A stretch of DNA of 64,000 nucleotides from Anticarsia gemmatalis (Eukaryota > Arthropoda > Insecta > Lepidoptera > Erebidae), in the NCBI RefSeq assembly GCF_050436995.1, contig NC_134766.1, positions 2,542,001 through 2,606,000 on the forward strand, written 5' to 3'. Position 1 is the first letter of the stretch. Each line of letters begins with the position of its first letter. Positions 51,301-56,300 of this stretch are shown piece after piece. Under the pieces are notes generated by a model, which saw only the letters and a list, made by a program, of their open reading frames with translations, had not been told where the DNA came from and did not search any database. A program made the translations under genes and the position numbers.

Positions 51301-52096
51301 ACAGATCATCTTAAATTCCTCTAACTATAGTCTAACTCTATTAAATAAAGTCTAGAAATAATTCAGGTTTATTAGGGTTACATACAGGCTCCTGACATAT
51401 ATGCCTATAAGTCAGGAGCAATTTTAGGTAAACCCCTGTAAAACAGCAAACAAAGAAACTAAGTTGTGAAAAATCTGAGCAACATAATCTAGTTTTTCAT
51501 TTCTCATATACAGCAAGAAATCATTTGTGTGTAATATACCTATCCATATGGTGTAAACTATGGGACACCATTGTTGTAAAATATAATTAGTTATTCCTAT
51601 AACATGCACAGTCTGTTAACAAAATTTATTCCCGAAAGTATAGGGTCTTAAATAGATATTATGTTTTTTTTTAATGAAGAGTTTTAAGTGGCAGTTTTTA
51701 CTTTTTTTCTTTATCTAACTAAGGTTTGTTTTATATTGTAAATAAAATATATAAGTTTACGACAGGACGCATTTCGGGCAATAAAATATTTGATTGGTTG
51801 AATTAAGGTCATGCAGAAAAAATATTCGATTTACATATTTCTGTTACAAAATATTTTTTATACCTCAATAAACAAATAAATAAAATGATTTTATGTTAGA
51901 AGTAAATTTAATATAATTTTTATGACTTTATCAATCAATAAAAAATAAATTGTACTTTCTTTACCTCAGACAACAAAGGGGCTCTATCCAAATGTTCGGA
52001 AGAGGCGAAGGCGGACTCGAAGTACGGCCCGCGGCTCCTGGACTCGTACCTCAAGCCCCCGTCGTCCCACATCCTAGCCTCCAGCTCGTCAGACAT
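15214..52096 (-). CDS. ZnT35C: Vesicular-type zinc transporter, SLC30A2/3/8 group (ZnT35C-like), spliced, 9 coding exons
   Basis: Cation diffusion facilitator that moves Zn2+ from cytosol into vesicles in exchange for H+. Minus-strand coding exons: 51965-52096, 21123-21248, 18971-19133, 18309-18500, 17700-17889, 17122-17215, 16713-16837, 15876-15991, 15214-15368. All junctions are GT/AG and keep one frame, giving 430 residues. Seen in the translation: a dileucine motif DRAPLL (37-42), EHCHW near residue 58 (the HCH motif of the ZnT2/3/4/8 group), TM1 about 72-96, the TM2 zinc site H107/D111, YGYKRAEVLG before TM3, a His/Gly-rich loop (205-267), the TM5 zinc site H278/D282, TM6 about 311-325, and a cytosolic domain with TFQVERY ending in a CATC cysteine pair. 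Length fits the family, though the His loop is long. Intron 1 is 30.7 kb and full of transposons. Family assignment is firm; assignment of the distal exon rests on phase and content. ZnT33D or ZnT41F orthology is possible. Confidence 0.9.
15876..15991 (-). CDS. ZnT35C: ZnT exon 8, cytosolic domain, residues 341-379
   Basis: Encodes RYRECVSALSSLAGVRHVHS then LHAWALSTHHTVLTAHVAI, matching the V..VH.LH.W.L conserved stretch of the CDF C-terminal domain. Donor G|GTATGA. Confidence 0.91.
16011..16260. mobile_element. MITE in ZnT intron 7
   Basis: Ends TTAGGGTTGGACCACATGGG and CAGATGTGGTCCAACGCTTA are inverted repeats about 250 bp apart. The left end is only about 20 bp from ZnT exon 8's acceptor (15992). 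Confidence 0.6.
16357..16668. repeat. Minisatellite, about 8 imperfect copies of a ~39-42 bp unit, ZnT intron 7
   Basis: The core CTACCAGGAAAATTCTACC recurs eight times with TGTGACGTCNTC linkers; a short GTCTCAC x3 run precedes it (16324-16345) next to a SINE family B scrap (16273-16335). Unit length is near a multiple of three, so a plus-strand frame stays open. Confidence 0.85.
16713..16837 (-). CDS. ZnT35C: ZnT exon 7, TM6, residues 300-340
   Basis: Encodes PEAKIVDPICTFVFSFLVLL, the family's conserved DP motif leading into TM6, then the start of the cytosolic domain (MLMQAVPKHF). A minisatellite lies a few tens of bases into the following intron. Confidence 0.92.
17122..17215 (-). CDS. 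ZnT35C: ZnT exon 6, TM5 zinc site, residues 268-299
   Basis: Encodes NINLRAALIHVIGDLIQSCG. H278 and D282 are the TM5 pair of the HD-HD zinc site typical of Zn2+-selective transporters. Donor TAT|GTAAGT, phase 0. Confidence 0.93.
17481..17635. mobile_element. MITE, same core family, ZnT intron 5 side
   Basis: ACATATCTCAGTTGACAACT / AGTTGTCAACTTAGATACGT inverted ends. Inverted relative to the 527 copy and about 65 bp from ZnT exon 5. Confidence 0.65.
17700..17889 (-). CDS. ZnT35C: ZnT exon 5, His/Gly-rich cytosolic loop, residues 205-267
   Basis: Encodes AHHHSHGGAACSHAHAH, a Gly run, then basic WRLFRRREHKH. This is the TM4-TM5 loop, thought to bind cytosolic zinc in the family. The TM2-TM5 zinc-site spacing (D111 to H278) is well above that usual for ZnT8-type proteins, so the loop is expanded here. 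Ends in phase 2 at AG|GTAACA. Confidence 0.9.
18309..18500 (-). CDS. ZnT35C: ZnT exon 4, TM3-TM4, residues 141-204
   Basis: The split codon restores E in YGYKRAEVLGAMLSVLLIW, a family signature. TM3 is followed by a short loop and TM4 (GCGVGFNVILALVLHG). Acceptor CCCCAG, donor G|GTGAGT. Confidence 0.92.
18971..19133 (-). CDS. ZnT35C: ZnT exon 3, end of TM1 and TM2 zinc site, residues 87-140
   Basis: Encodes VCELIGGYLAGSLSVMSDAA followed by HMLSD. H107 and D111 form the TM2 half of the tetrahedral zinc site. Ends in phase 1 at donor G|GTGGGT. Confidence 0.93.
19596..19812 (-). mobile_element. Non-autonomous Helitron, family C, ZnT intron 2
   Basis: Minus strand: TCCATACTAATATTATAAAT, a GTCTGTCTGTCTGTT tract, and the end GGACGAAGTCGCGGGTAAAA then GCTAG. 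Partial relics of this type lie at about 34352-34430, 33090-33240 and 47525-47585. Confidence 0.72.
20284..20349. repeat. Perfect 27-bp inverted repeat, ZnT intron 2
   Basis: Arms 20284-20310 (ATACTATTCGAAACGAAATA...) and 20323-20349 (...TATTTCGTTTCGAATAGTAT) are exact reverse complements with a 12-nt spacer. Confidence 0.92.
20423..20608 (+). mobile_element. 5S-rRNA-derived SINE, family A, ZnT intron 2
   Basis: GATTGATGGGTTAAGCAATC, GAGCGGACATTTCATAGATG, then GTTGTTATTGACAGTCGTGA and GCCGCCTGAACGACTTTGAT. A further partial relic lies at about 20060-20130. Confidence 0.65.
20814..21107 (+). mobile_element. tRNA-derived SINE, second family, full length, ZnT intron 2
   Basis: Head CAGTGATAGCCGAATGGTAT (box A-like), CAGTATCGAACCCGAGGCAA (box B-like), body GGTGAAGGAAAACATCGTGA and AGCGTGGTGGACTCAAGGCC, end CAGTGGGACATTAATGGG. 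It lies 14 bp from the exon 2 donor side. Confidence 0.78.
21123..21248 (-). CDS. ZnT35C: ZnT exon 2, residues 45-86
   Basis: Bounded by acceptor CCAG and donor ATG|GTGAGT, phase 0 at both ends. Encodes ETYTDVPMTATDAEHCHW, whose HCH motif is typical of vesicular ZnTs, then the first part of TM1 (PQLLTALVLCGVFM). It is the common exon for both predicted first exons. Confidence 0.9.
21803..22107 (+). mobile_element. tRNA-derived SINE, second family, copy 2
   Basis: Same architecture as the 20814 copy, about 1 kb away and in the same orientation: GAGCAGTGATAGCTGGGTGA, GAGAATCCGAGGCAACACAC, GGCCAGCGTGGTGGACTCAT, end CAGTGGGACAGTAATGGG. Confidence 0.78.
22483..22695 (-). mobile_element. tRNA-derived SINE (minus orientation), ZnT intron 1
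   Basis: Reverse complement shows the GGCGCAGTTGTTAAGGTGG-like head, box B TCGTGGGTTCGATCCCACAC, the GGGTCTGGTTGTACC tail and AGTGCGGGAGTTGTCTGT end. Contains an internal A-run. Confidence 0.75.
23319..23578 (+). mobile_element. Non-autonomous Helitron, family A
   Basis: TCTATACTAATATTATAAAG to GAGCGGGTCAGTTAG. Mutated TTAG end and damaged 3' hairpin (GGCAAGCAAAGTTGAGCGG), so an older copy. Confidence 0.72.
24327..24341 (-). CDS. ZnT35C: ZnT alternative first coding exon 1b (MRKLN), short isoform
   Basis: An ATG with A at -3 is followed by only five codons and then a consensus donor (AAT|GTAAGT), in phase 0 and so compatible with exon 2 at 21248. It would give a 391-residue transporter lacking the acidic tail and dileucine motif. 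Upstream on the minus strand (about 24342-24480) is a moderately GC-rich stretch with a TATA-like TTTATATT, plausible as a promoter. The prediction rests on the donor, phase and position only. Confidence 0.45.
24342..24480 (-). promoter_or_regulatory. Candidate proximal ZnT promoter (exon 1b)
   Basis: Directly upstream of ATG 24341. It contains a GC-richer patch (CGCACGTCAACAGCCCGC on the minus strand) followed by TTTATATT. Function is inferred from its position before a short exon with a consensus donor. Confidence 0.3.
25285..25400 (+). repeat. LINE 3'-end fragment (CAAGTGGCGT...GTGAT.ATGTA family)
   Basis: Contains AAGGATCGCAGTGGCGTTGT, TCTGCCTACTTACCCC and a GTGATATTATACATGTA end. Related short copies lie at about 12795-12870, 21395-21480 and 45275-45350. 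Confidence 0.5.
25865..26069 (+). mobile_element. Non-autonomous Helitron, family D
   Basis: Starts TCTTATATTATAAAATTCTC, contains CACAATGTTCGTTCCCGTAT and ends TTTGCCGGGTCAGCTAT, a mutated CTRR end. Confidence 0.6.
26650..26768 (+). repeat. SINE second-family 3' fragment
   Basis: CCCCGCATTGGCCAGCGTAG through GCCAGCAGTGGGATTAGTAG. Other short tails of this family occur at 50822-50870 (minus) and 57706-57745. Confidence 0.6.
28174..31440 (-). mobile_element. LINE element with (AAAT)n tail
   Basis: Contains the intact EN-RT ORF and about 300 bp of 3'UTR, ending on the minus strand in CCTAAATAAATAAATAAA-type repeats (28174-28203), the usual mark of a retroposed 3' end. A T-run lies inside the 3'UTR on the minus strand (28361-28386). 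The 5' boundary is uncertain; no convincing target-site duplication was found. Confidence 0.8.
28478..31393 (-). CDS. Non-LTR retrotransposon ORF2, endonuclease-reverse transcriptase (CR1/Jockey-like), 971 aa, intact
   Basis: A single uninterrupted frame. N-terminal APE-type endonuclease: YYQNCRGIRTKL at about 19-30, LTETWL near 47-52, GGGVLVAI, GDYNLPD near 165. Reverse transcriptase: KGPGPDGLPPYFLRRIAD, NYRPISILSTLSKLFERLVH, DFRKAFDKVDHELLLHKLAY, SGVPQGSILGPLLF, and catalytic YADD at 693-696. The RT style DFxKAFDKVDHELLLxKL points to the CR1 side of the Jockey/CR1 assemblage; clade is uncertain. It lies in ZnT intron 1 on the gene's own strand. No ORF1 is visible upstream, so the copy may be 5'-truncated just before ORF2, or the family may lack ORF1. 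Confidence 0.92.
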   Translation of the reverse strand: MMNTLLIIIYIFMDKLGIYYQNCRGIRTKLNLLYMNILSNHYDIIILTETWLTEQISDSEFIDNRYVIYRCDRNRVATNKREGGGVLVAILKHLRSSLVLVDIPTTSYIEHILVQLPNINNRKIMISASYIPPKSNQEIYLRHFEHLQYAIEKHNPETLCLLGDYNLPDADWLPYNNNNQTALICSGNSLLLEHLSNFMALLNAFQYNYLVNHNGRILDLLISNNDCIINSPSSILLPIDVNHPPFYATLTLKSQIKMVSQAKINKINFYKADYEQINLELSQINWTNTLHYLSAEESVSNFYDTLYGTIKKNAPLSRLKSAKFPVWFPKSLIRIFKNKRKAWINWKTYGNWTEYEKFSHLRRSFQTECKNHYLNYITSVEDNIKKNVNSLWRYISNKKKDSGIPANMFYKTDNSSDPEVICNLFSAFFKSVYEKSTFNYNEWEPSEAYADNCDTINRVTFTSDQVLRALMELDVTKGPGPDGLPPYFLRRIADNICAPLNIIYNKCISEATFPSVWKIANITPIHKAGSKHDIENYRPISILSTLSKLFERLVHNAVYPTLHRVILNQQHGFVQRRSTVTNLLTFTDYVFNNMDQRIQIDAVYTDFRKAFDKVDHELLLHKLAYNGIRGDLLRWFASYVANRSQRVVVRGHQSDSVLVTSGVPQGSILGPLLFIIFINDIANCFVNSKFLLYADDLKIYRTIRRQSDCYLLQADLDRFGEYCSSNKIYLNTSKCVSITFTKNKNKLVHIYNLAQTALTKVSSVRDLGVLLDEKFHLDEHVDKIVSNAYRMYGFVMRSSKEFKRTDTYIHLYKSLIRSQLEYAVIIWNPLYKKYIDNLEGIQRKFIKAMQYRCGHNLINDVNSTIKLHDLRARRLFLETMFLYDLCNNRYDCLDLAGNLCYIIPRTVVRREVRGHTLFAIRSSRTNAGVHAPLTRIAKNYNDHFTDLDLFVLSADQFRYKIIEKLDGLQFV
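31510..31656. mobile_element. MITE with TTA duplication (PIF/Harbinger-like)
   Basis: TIRs CCCTCTTATTCATTAAA / TTTATGAATAAGAGGG, flanked by TTA on each side. It sits just upstream of the LINE ORF. Confidence 0.68.
31990..32826. repeat. Direct tandem duplication, two copies about 471 bp apart
   Basis: 31990-32366 and 32461-32826 share TCAATATAGTTCACNAGCTT, CATCGGCTTGTCTNTATTCA and TTCTGTTTGGGCTATTTCTA in order. Each ends in a CAAGTAGCGT/GTGATTTTA-type LINE tail. Confidence 0.8.
33272..33510 (+). mobile_element. tRNA-derived SINE, third family
   Basis: Head CTGCCTCTGTGGCTCGGTCG, box B CCTCAGGTTCAATTCCCAGA, tail CTATAGGCTCGCCCCCTATT and ATTTCATACACTTCTGTC. A decayed second copy is at about 27125-27300, and tail pieces are at about 6535-6735 and 44030-44150. 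Confidence 0.65.
34433..34560 (-). repeat. SINE family B 3' fragment
   Basis: Contains TTCTAACTATGTTGGAGACG, GCTTCCAGTCTCACCAGATG and TACATGGAGCGATTGCCTAT (plus-strand reading). Confidence 0.65.
35210..35368 (+). mobile_element. 5S-rRNA-derived SINE, family A, truncated head
   Basis: Short GGTGCGGTCATTCTATAGAG remnant joined to GCTTCGGAGGGCACGTAAAA, AGATAACAGTCGTTAAGCCA and the TTGACACTAGGTTGACCACT tail. Confidence 0.65.
36560..36770 (+). pseudogene. Decayed LINE C-terminal fragment
   Basis: The frame at 36571-36759 reads PNGDGRMIWMSLWIDREKQR then MAKWCASPWERGRERVT, reminiscent of the C-terminal tail of RTE-type LINE proteins. It has no conserved RT motifs and is a weak match. Confidence 0.35.
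37801..38630. mobile_element. Internally deleted hAT DNA transposon with TIRs and 8-bp TSD
   Basis: Ends are an 18-bp inverted repeat TAGGGATTGCAATCCGGT, perfect on both sides. Flanks are GTAGGAAG (37793-37800) and GTAGGCAG (38631-38638), an 8-bp TSD matching at 7 of 8. Subterminal CGGATCC-type repeats lie at 38526-38612. A transposase C-terminal remnant is retained on the minus strand. It is inserted within a LINE 3' fragment whose halves flank it. Confidence 0.85.
38388..38500 (-). pseudogene. hAT transposase C-terminal dimerisation-domain remnant
   Basis: Minus-strand frame reads KAERAFSATGYICSSIRSRL followed by GDRTINIMLA and a stop at 38388. ERxFSxxG...RxRL is the hallmark of the hAT family C-terminal domain. 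The rest of the transposase is missing, so this is a non-functional fragment. Confidence 0.75.
38631..38746 (-). repeat. LINE 3' fragment, right half of a copy split by the hAT element
   Basis: Minus strand carries CGGTCCTGTATTTGA..., GGATGTAAATGAAGCAAAG, AAGTGGCGTTCTCTGCT. The left half (about 37750-37800, with the cataggggtagg end and ATGTA tail) lies on the other side of the hAT. Other copies in the window, such as 41772-41958 and 43440-43600, show the uninterrupted order. Confidence 0.7.
39731..39976 (+). mobile_element. Non-autonomous Helitron, family A
   Basis: TCTTTACTAATATTATAAAG to GCGCGGGTCAGCTAG, with the intact CGCAAGCGAAGTTGCG hairpin. Confidence 0.78.
40722..40876. mobile_element. 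MITE, second copy of the 31510 family
   Basis: TCCTTCTTATTCATAAACAC / GTAAATAAGAGGG ends, with the shared core CATTTCGCTAAGGAGTGAAA in inverted orientation relative to the first copy. Confidence 0.65.
41772..41958 (-). pseudogene. LINE ORF C-terminal fragment (RNRRSCMTRRMDV family)
   Basis: Minus-strand frame reads ITRNRRSCMTRRMDVNKAKE then VCKNRVKWRSLVSA. This type of C-terminal tail (DRxKWR) is common in RTE-like and other LINE remnants of Lepidoptera. It is 5'-truncated and is the best-preserved copy of the family here. Confidence 0.55.
43144..43375 (-). mobile_element. 5S-derived SINE, family B, 3' part
   Basis: Reverse complement joins the family B body (AGTCTGACAACCAGTCTTAC) to the 3' end GACTGGAAGCCGAC-like block and AAGAAAAGCTGATGATG, linking the 63055 head with the tail seen at 34433, 46146 and 4783. 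Confidence 0.62.
43440..43600 (+). repeat. LINE 3' fragment, same family as 41772-41958, opposite orientation
   Basis: Shares CGGTGGTCCTGTATGACAGG, GGATGTGAATGAGGCAA, CAAGTGGCGT and a terminal GGCGTGATTTTATGTAT with the other copies. Confidence 0.6.
45058..45262 (+). mobile_element. 5S-rRNA-derived SINE, family A
   Basis: CGGTAACGATCAGTGGGTTA, AGCACGGTCATTCTATAGAT, then the GGAGGGCACGTAAAGAGTCG tail to CACTAACCATACGATAAA. Lacks the middle of the head tail junction. Confidence 0.72.
45670..45920 (+). mobile_element. Non-autonomous Helitron, family A
   Basis: TCTATACTAATATTATAAAG with a GTTTGTTTGTTTG tract near the 5' end, and an intact hairpin plus CTAG at the 3' end. Confidence 0.8.
46146..46280 (-). 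repeat. SINE family B 3' fragment, cut by a Helitron
   Basis: CTATGTTAGAGTCGGCTTCC, ATGCAGCTGAATACCAGTGT and GACCTCCACAACCCAGTTAC, then GGGTTATAACACGAAA, where the Helitron at 46281 begins. Confidence 0.68.
46281..46491 (+). mobile_element. Non-autonomous Helitron, family B
   Basis: Starts TCTTTATATATATATAATTC, ends GACAGGACAACGTCTGTC (5-bp stem GACAG/CTGTC), then GAGTCCGCTAG. Confidence 0.72.
46973..47212 (-). mobile_element. 5S-rRNA-derived SINE, family A, best-preserved copy
   Basis: Reverse complement contains GTGGGTTAAGCAAACCTTGG, GCGCGGTCATTTCATAGATG and GGTGACCGC in the order of 5S rRNA, then CGTCTCCGTGCTTCGGAGGG and the tail CTTCGGGCGGCTTGAACAAC ending at ACCATACGATA. Confidence 0.78.
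48124..48276 (-). mobile_element. tRNA-derived SINE (minus), left arm of an inverted pair
   Basis: Head GCCTCCGTGGCGCAGTGGTT and box B GTCGTGGGTTCGAATCCCAA on the reverse complement. The tail stops at GTTTGTATGTCT. Confidence 0.78.
48413..48617 (+). mobile_element. tRNA-derived SINE (plus), right arm of an inverted pair
   Basis: Full-length: GGCGCAGTGGTTAAGGCCAT head, GATCGTGGATTCGATTCCCA box B, tail to GTGCGGGAGTCGTCTTTT. Faces the copy at 48124-48276 across about 136 bp. Confidence 0.8.
49420..49899 (+). repeat. Old interspersed repeat split by a Helitron
   Basis: Left part AAAAACCGGCCGAGTGGGAG, right part ACCCTTTGGGTACGGGACCC TAAAAACC: a widespread lepidopteran repeat read across the 49504-49736 insertion. 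Confidence 0.65.
49504..49736 (-). mobile_element. Non-autonomous Helitron, family A, nested
   Basis: Complete ends on the minus strand (TCTATACTAATATTATAAAG ... CTAG). It interrupts an older repeat at 49420-49899. Confidence 0.8.
51965..52096 (-). CDS. ZnT35C: ZnT coding exon 1a (distal first exon), residues 1-44
   Basis: Starts at the first ATG of its open frame (MSDELEARMW), with A at -3. The exon is GC-richer than its surroundings and ends SE|GTAAAG in phase 0, which matches the phase-0 acceptor of exon 2. The acidic cytosolic tail carries DRAPLL, a [DE]xxxL[LI] adaptor-binding dileucine motif as used for vesicle sorting in this family. No coding frame continues into the intron, so it must be spliced. 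The join to exon 2 is inferred: another gene could own the exon, but none is visible nearby. Confidence 0.72.
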
Positions 52097-52600
52097 TCTG
52101 GCGCCGATTGTCGCAAAAAAACAAGCAAAAAAATTATCACACAACTAAACACATTTTTTTCTCCCCGTTCTTCACAAAAATCACACGCGTGACACTTTAC
52201 AGTGAAGGCTGTTCAGTCTATAAAATATTTTATCATAGAATTTAAGTTATTTACAGCTTTACGAGATAATATTACGATAAATATTAGCGGTGTCGCGTAT
52301 TCTACTGCTGACCGACGGCAACTGCGTTCTAAAACACGTACACTGTGTGGATTACGTCAGAAACATTGTCAAAACGTCAAGTTATAATTTTGTTCTTATA
52401 TTTATTTCAACAAACGTAACGCAATATAGCAGCTTTATTTCAAAGAATATAACTTTAACTCAAAAAGGTAATGTGTAACTTTCAGTAGATTAGATGGCAA
52501 AGGTTCATTATTCGCAATGTTTTCAGGAAGATTGTCTTGTGTTTTGGTTTCTGAACAGTCGTAGACAGAGCGGTGACAGTTTGACTGACAGCAATCGATA
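52097..52600 (-). promoter_or_regulatory. Presumed distal ZnT promoter/5'UTR region
   Basis: Lies immediately upstream of ZnT exon 1a, and is repeat-poor compared with neighbouring DNA. No metal-response element core (TGCRCNC) or convincing TATA was found by eye. Promoter function is inferred from position only. Confidence 0.35.
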
Positions 52601-53002
52601 TGACTGCGTTCATTATAACGACACGTTCAGGATGAATAAATTTGAATCGCAAAATAAAATATTTGCATAGTGTTTTTTGTTTTGTTTAAGAATGACTTTT
52701 TTATGACTTTGCAAGGTTAATGACTTAATATTCATGCGTTTTATTTTTTTGACTGTACTTATAATAAGCGATTCGTCTCAAACCATGACACATCCATAGA
52801 ACTAAATTTTAATTTCATTATTAACTTTGTTTACATTGTAGTCATTTGATATACTTGTAGAATTGTTATTTATAAATCTTTTGCAGGGTAATAAAAACAT
52901 TTTGGTTTCACTTATAATTTATTTTTCATTAATTTTCATACACATCGGCTGACAAAATAAAATAATTTGTTCATAAAATAATAAGGACTGGTTTCTTATC
53001 AA

Positions 53003-53212
53003 TCTTTATATTAATAATTCTTCTGTAAGTGTGTATGTCACTGAACTTATCTTAAACGACTGGACCGATTTTAATGGATTGATTTTTTTGTGTGTTCAAG
53101 GGGATCTGAGAATGGTTTAGATTCACCATTTTGTCTGCTGGACAATGTTTTTTTAATTAATTTTTACAAAATAAAGACGTGTAGACAGGACAACGTCTGT
53201 TGGGTCCGCTAG
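53003..53212 (+). mobile_element. Non-autonomous Helitron, family B, at the Sac1 3' end
   Basis: Same family as 46281-46491: TCTTTATATTAATAATTC start, GACAGGACAACGTCTGTTGG and TCCGCTAG end. Its 3' terminus is 12 bp from the Sac1 stop codon, in the opposite orientation. Confidence 0.75.
53152..53157 (-). terminator. Candidate Sac1 polyadenylation signal (ATTAAA) inside a Helitron
   Basis: On the minus strand ATTAAA occurs about 70 nt after the Sac1 stop codon, within the 53003-53212 Helitron. No AATAAA was seen between the stop and this site. Confidence 0.35.
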
Positions 53213-53224
53213 TTCTATTTATAA

Positions 53225-53306
53225 TCATAAAGACTTGGGTTTTGACGTCATAGCAGCTCGTTCACCAGCACATAGTTTTGGCCAGTCGACAAACTTCTTG
53301 CCATTT
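53225..53306 (-). CDS. Sac1: Sac1 exon 14, C-terminus and stop, residues 573-599
   Basis: Encodes RNGKKFVDWPKLCAG (family NGKxFVDxPRL), then ERAAMTSKPKSL and TGA at 53225-53227. There is no dilysine KKxx at the end. Confidence 0.93.
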
Positions 53307-56300
53307 CTGTAAATAAATAATATAAATTTCGTATTTATTGAATTTAAAAGGTAAAAACATCTAAATAAAGATTGAGTCATAAGAAATTCTGCACATAACA
53401 TAGGTGGAGCCTCATTGCCTTATGAGCATAGTAGTCTTGTTATTAATACTTTACCTGCAAATATAATTGAACGTAACAGCAGCTATTCCAGCCCAGTATA
53501 ATAAATACAGAACTGTCCCTGCACTGTAGTCCTCTGAGAAGATGATGGTCGCAAAAAACAATGATACAGCTGTTAGAAATACTGAAGGAATCTGTAATGA
53601 AAATATACTTTACAACAACGTAATAAAGATTAAAATATCATATAAGAAATTGCTCTTACAAGCTATTCCATATCCTATTTGAAGCAAGTTAGTTCAATTT
53701 CAATTTGTAAGAATTTGAAAGATTTCTATTTACAGTAAAATACATGCCGATGTTACCGCCATCTAGCTAAAACATTTTAAAACATTCAACTCTTGGAAGA
53801 TAACAGCAACAGACAATTCTTTGAGTGATAAAGAATAACAGTTGTATAGTGTGTGTACGTGTGTATTTTACTTCAAATATTTTCTCGATTTATCCTACAT
53901 TATCATTTATTTATTCCGTTGTTTAGTACAATATTCAACTTAGTCAACTTACCGTATAATATTTCCAGTCATCTTTCCTTCGCAGTGGACTCGGTACTGT
54001 GTTGCCTTCGCCTTCAGGGATCACGTAGTTGCCCAGGTAGACGTCGAAAGCATCCTAAATACAAATCCAATTATTATATTATATAAGAGAATACGTCTGA
54101 CAGTTATTAAAGCATAGAGAGTGGAAGACTTGGAGTCAAAAATAAACTTTTTCTTAAAAATATACCCCTAAGTAGATAAGTCTGATTTAAGGAATGAAAC
54201 TTGGTACGCAAGCGAAACTGCAAAGGTCGAATCGGATATCCATGGTAATTGACCGGAGAATCATAGGTGAGGTTGATTCAGTGTTTTGCTGTCACTATTG
54301 AAAAGTATTTTTTTACCTGTTTAAATCCATCAGTAAAGTTGTTCATGCAATATCTGACGGTGGCATTAGCAGCGTCTTTCAACAGTCCGAAGTGCGTGCG
54401 CTTGCCGGTGCGCGTGAAGTCAGTCTTGAGCGCGCCCGTGCCCGAGTACTGCGTCGAGATCATGTCCGCGTGGTCCGCCCATACCTACACACATTTTTAC
54501 AGATTTAAATTACTGAGAGATACATATAATATAATGCTGTTTGGTACTTATCACATTGATATTAAGATCCGCGGTATTGCAATTCAGGATTAGTTCGGTT
54601 GTCATTTTGAGGCTTGCTAGTTTTAATTTTCACCACTAGGTGGCGTTATTATATGTCACTCAAATTGCGTTTGTGAATTTTAGCTTAAGTATAATAGTAA
54701 GTTTTAACTAGAAAATGGATAACCAGTAATATGCGCTGAAAAGATGAATCAACTCATTCAGCGCTAGATTTTCAATAGGATTGCAAATGGTAGTTTCTTT
54801 AAGCTCTAAACTTACATGATTAAACAAATAATTTAACTTCGGATGGTCTTCATCATCAGCGCTGACTCCAAGCTGTTTAAGAACGTGTTGGAGCTGCAGC
54901 TTGGCGAGGATGCTCTGCACCACATTAGTCCGGTCCAGACAGTCCAGGCAGTTGACTCTGAACGTACCTGTCTGACGCTGCGATACCGTGTCTCCGCGGG
55001 AGAAGAAGTAGCCGAATTCTTTCTGGAAAGTTTAACACATGTTATTATTTTAAGTAGTTTAAATTCTCAGCAACTTTTTTTGTTTCTTTTTTTTTTCTTT
55101 TTAAATAGACAACTCCCGCACTAAGAATTGCTCTTATGTCGCGGGGACTATTACAAACATACAAACAACGGACACAAAGCACAACCAGACCCGAAACAAT
55201 TATTTGTGAATCGCACAAATAATTGTCCCGTGTGGAAATCGAACCCACGACCTCCCGACGCAATGGTTGCGGCGTGGTGACCTAAACCACTGCGCCACGG
55301 AGGCAGTCAAAACTCACTAAGCAGACTTTACAAATGTCCTAGATAGCAGAAGGATCTCCCTCTAGGTTTTTAGTATCAAAATCCTCTTTACGTGATGCTA
55401 CAGCAGCAGAAATGTAAAAAATATGTGTATGTTAGAAAATATACTTTTGACATTGATTGTATTCTAACAGTAATGATTGTCGAGGGTTGGTTCGCTAATT
55501 TTTGACCAATACTGGTCTTCATATTAAGCACCACACTCCCTAAAGACGATATTTCATAGCCTTAACATTATTTTTACCTTTCATTATTTACAATTTTCAT
55601 AACAAGATAAGAGATATGTTTCCTTACCAGTTCGTTAGCAATATTACTGACGAGGATATTAAGCTTATCGTATCTCAGTGAACTGCATTCTGTGTGGAAG
55701 TCAAACGGCTGGTATTTGACGCCCGGCAGTGCGGCCGCAGTTGCTGTAGCACGGTAACCACTTTCTAGAATACCTTCTTTACCATGTCCACCGATCTGTA
55801 TGCAGTTTAAAACTAAATACTTATTCAAGATTCCTTATAGTAAACGATACATTGTTCCCAGTCTGATTGTTTACATTACAGATCGCAAGGATCAGCTGTC
55901 AGCTAGTGGTAGCCTCTACGGCGCAACTCATCTTTCATTTAATTGGCTAGCCAAGTTGCTGAACCCAAAAAATGAGAACTTAGGCAAAAACCGGAGAGAC
56001 AAACTCAGAGCTTTACTTTGCCAACCGAAATAACTTTCCGAAATGGGTAACTGTTGAAACTGTTATTATAATAATGTAACAACTTATGTTACACAGTTTT
56101 TATGATGCAATAAATATATGTCTATGTCTATGTCTAAATTACACATTTGCATTTTCTAAATTACAAGGAACAAAACTAGAAACCTTGATATATTTAAAGC
56201 GTTTTATTACAAAGTCAAGTCTATGTCAACAAGATTTAAGTCTGTCGGCAGGATTGTGAGTTACCGAACGGATTTTTTTAGACGGACGGAATTGGAATTA

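Larger units (their letters stand above)
24342..51964. other. ZnT intron 1 (27.6 kb part between the two alternative first exons)
   Basis: No host coding exon recognised. Beyond the listed elements, 26770-28170, 32830-33270, 35370-36560, 36770-37750, 38750-39730, 39980-40720, 40880-41770, 41960-43140, 43600-45050, 46500-46970, 47220-48120, 48620-49420 and 49900-51960 are AT-rich and featureless to me, apart from a GC-rich patch at 41020-41135 (CACCCGG-type repeats) and a short GA run at 36034. Confidence 0.65.

Noticed and set aside
52097..52600. Metal-response elements at the ZnT promoter
   Set aside because: I looked for TGCRCNC on both strands near both first exons and saw no convincing match.
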